In this document: positions 63,803 through 64,000 of the stretch, in pieces | Layout: every line of letters begins with the position of its first letter | Numbering within the stretch: the first letter of the stretch is position 1 | From: Hydractinia symbiolongicarpus | Lineage: Eukaryota; Cnidaria; Hydrozoa; Anthoathecata; Hydractiniidae | Direction of reading: 5' to 3' | Assembly: GCF_029227915.1 (NCBI RefSeq) | Contig: NC_079876.1 | Coordinates: forward strand, 17,484,001-17,548,000 | Length of the DNA stretch: 64,000 nt | Made by a program: the position numbers and the translations under genes | Notes under the pieces: model-generated | The model's database searches: none | What the model saw: the letters and a program-made list of their open reading frames with translations, nothing else | What the model was told of the DNA's origin: nothing

Positions 63803-64000
63803 TTTCGCTACTAAATTACATGTTCTAGTCTATTAAATTCAGTACGTGTCGTTTCTACTTTGAAGGTGATTAGGAGGGCGCTAATTTTGTTTGGGCAGTT
63901 AATGTTTTCAAGTTGTGAAGACACAAGGGAAATGCATATAATACGTAAGATGCCCTTATTTTGATTGCGAAAGTACCTTACCTGTCATAACTCCAACAAT

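Larger units (their letters stand above)
1..64000 (+). repeat. Tandem array of about 277-bp tRNA-Gly(UCC) monomers, filling the window
   Basis: Body starts recur every 277 or 278 bp from 9 to 63731; exceptions are 270-bp, 276-bp and 280-bp monomers and four damaged units near 15.5, 32.8, 38.05 and 56.4 kb. All copies are on the + strand. The array enters and leaves the window in mid-monomer, so its true size exceeds 64 kb. Each spacer holds, in order: a short TTT, a CTAGA/TCTAG inverted repeat, TATTAAATTCAGTACGTG, a GATTAGGAGG block, an AATGTTTTCAAG block, a TATA-like CATATAATAC, a GATCGCGAAAGTACCTTACC block and a TAATAACTCCAACAA block just before the next body. Every stretch between bodies is this spacer; I see nothing else in them. 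Confidence 0.97.
56378..64000 (+). repeat. HOR block 9: 1944-bp heptamer then 1667-bp hexamer
   Basis: Bodies at 56788, 57065, 57342 and 57619 recur at 58732, 59009, 59286 and 59563 (1944 bp). Bodies at 60120, 60397, 60677, 60955, 61233 and 61510 recur 1667 bp later at 61787, 62064, 62344, 62622, 62900 and 63177, and a third cycle starts at 63454. Monomers with a GGCGCTAATTTTG insertion are 280 bp long. From 63803 to 64000 there is only spacer, cut about 12 bp before the next body. Confidence 0.85.

Noticed and set aside
670-63803. Dozens of 61-96-codon minus-strand frames with a shared EPGSIAWKAT motif, resembling a repeated small protein family
   Set aside because: EPGSIAWKAT is the antisense translation of the tRNA T-arm and anticodon arm. 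Frames break every 277-bp monomer, copies differ by stops and frameshifts, and many begin at arbitrary TTG or ATG codons in spacer.
1-64000. CRISPR array
   Set aside because: The repeated part is a 72-nt tRNA body and the spacers between copies are themselves repeats of about 205 bp, not unique 25-40-nt spacers.
1-64000. Amplified tRNA-derived SINE
   Set aside because: Units are strictly head-to-tail with constant period, no A-rich tail and no target-site duplications. The tRNA part is a full cloverleaf, not just a promoter head.
1-64000. 5S rDNA array
   Set aside because: The monomer length is in the 5S range, but the conserved part folds as a tRNA and carries A and B boxes, with no 5S-type internal control region.
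1-64000. Bacterial or organellar origin
   Set aside because: CCA is not encoded, the body carries eukaryotic-type A and B boxes, and satellite-like HOR structure of this size is a nuclear feature.

Overview
The whole 64 kb window is one head-to-tail tandem array with a basic period of 277-278 bp. I see no unique sequence, no protein gene and no array edge at either end. Every monomer carries, on the + strand, a 72-nt tRNA-Gly(UCC)-like body followed by a spacer of about 205 bp. I located 232 bodies: 229 full-length or nearly so and 3 broken fragments. In 35 copies the body matches the consensus exactly. It folds as a tRNA: acceptor GCGTCGG/CCGACGC (7 bp), D-arm GTGT-AAAGGTTA-GCAT, anticodon arm GTTGC-CTTCCAA-GCAAT with anticodon TCC, T-arm CCGGG-TTCGATT-CCCGG, discriminator A. 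It has A-box (TGGTGTAAAGG) and B-box (GGTTCGATTCC) Pol III promoter sequences and no encoded CCA. This is a eukaryotic nuclear tDNA. The species cannot be told from the sequence; I lean weakly to an animal.

Body types used in the feature list (tRNA position numbers). A: consensus; 'A-like' means consensus with the listed changes. B: 3' acceptor strand CGGACGC, giving a G6-G67 mismatch. C: A14G, C23T and G57C (B box hit). D: 71 nt, 5' acceptor CCGGCGG and shortened T-arm ending in CCGACCC. E: rewritten anticodon and T arms plus an internal T5 run. F: T-stem 3' strand CCAAG. G: G18T, C56T and G29/A41 mismatch. H: G29/A41 mismatch, often with G19A. I: A58G. J: A38G. L: anticodon loop ATTCCGA or derivative, with C23T. 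M: T60A. N: D-arm TTGACAT in place of TTAGCAT. Types A, B, M and N look the most tRNA-like; C, D, E, F and G look like pseudogenes.

Layout. 1-8603: C-B-A trimer, 832-bp higher-order repeat (HOR), nested in a 3050-bp 11-mer. 8604-15480: tetramers of about 1109 bp marked by type J. 15481-15600: a scrambled junction. 15601-17583: one 832-bp trimer, present twice. 17584-22573: 2217-bp octamer built of 1109-bp tetramers. 22574-29500: 2770-bp decamer. 29501-39397: types D and E enter; repeats of 1943 and 2174 bp. 39398-46048: 1109-bp tetramers. 46049-56377: types E, H and I dominate; 2217-bp octamer from about 52.1 kb. 56378-64000: types F, G, M and N; 1944-bp heptamer, then 1667-bp hexamer. Type C is confined to the first 28.2 kb, type E to 30.6-55.6 kb, and types F and G to the last 7 kb, so composition changes steadily along the array.

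The array looks like a tRNA gene family evolving as a satellite: defective bodies were amplified in the same HOR blocks as intact ones, and the type A body was kept identical across the window. Most copies lack a T4 or longer run close downstream, so any Pol III transcripts would probably carry long 3' trailers. Whether the array supplies glycine tRNA, organises chromatin through TFIIIC, or is mostly silent cannot be decided from sequence.
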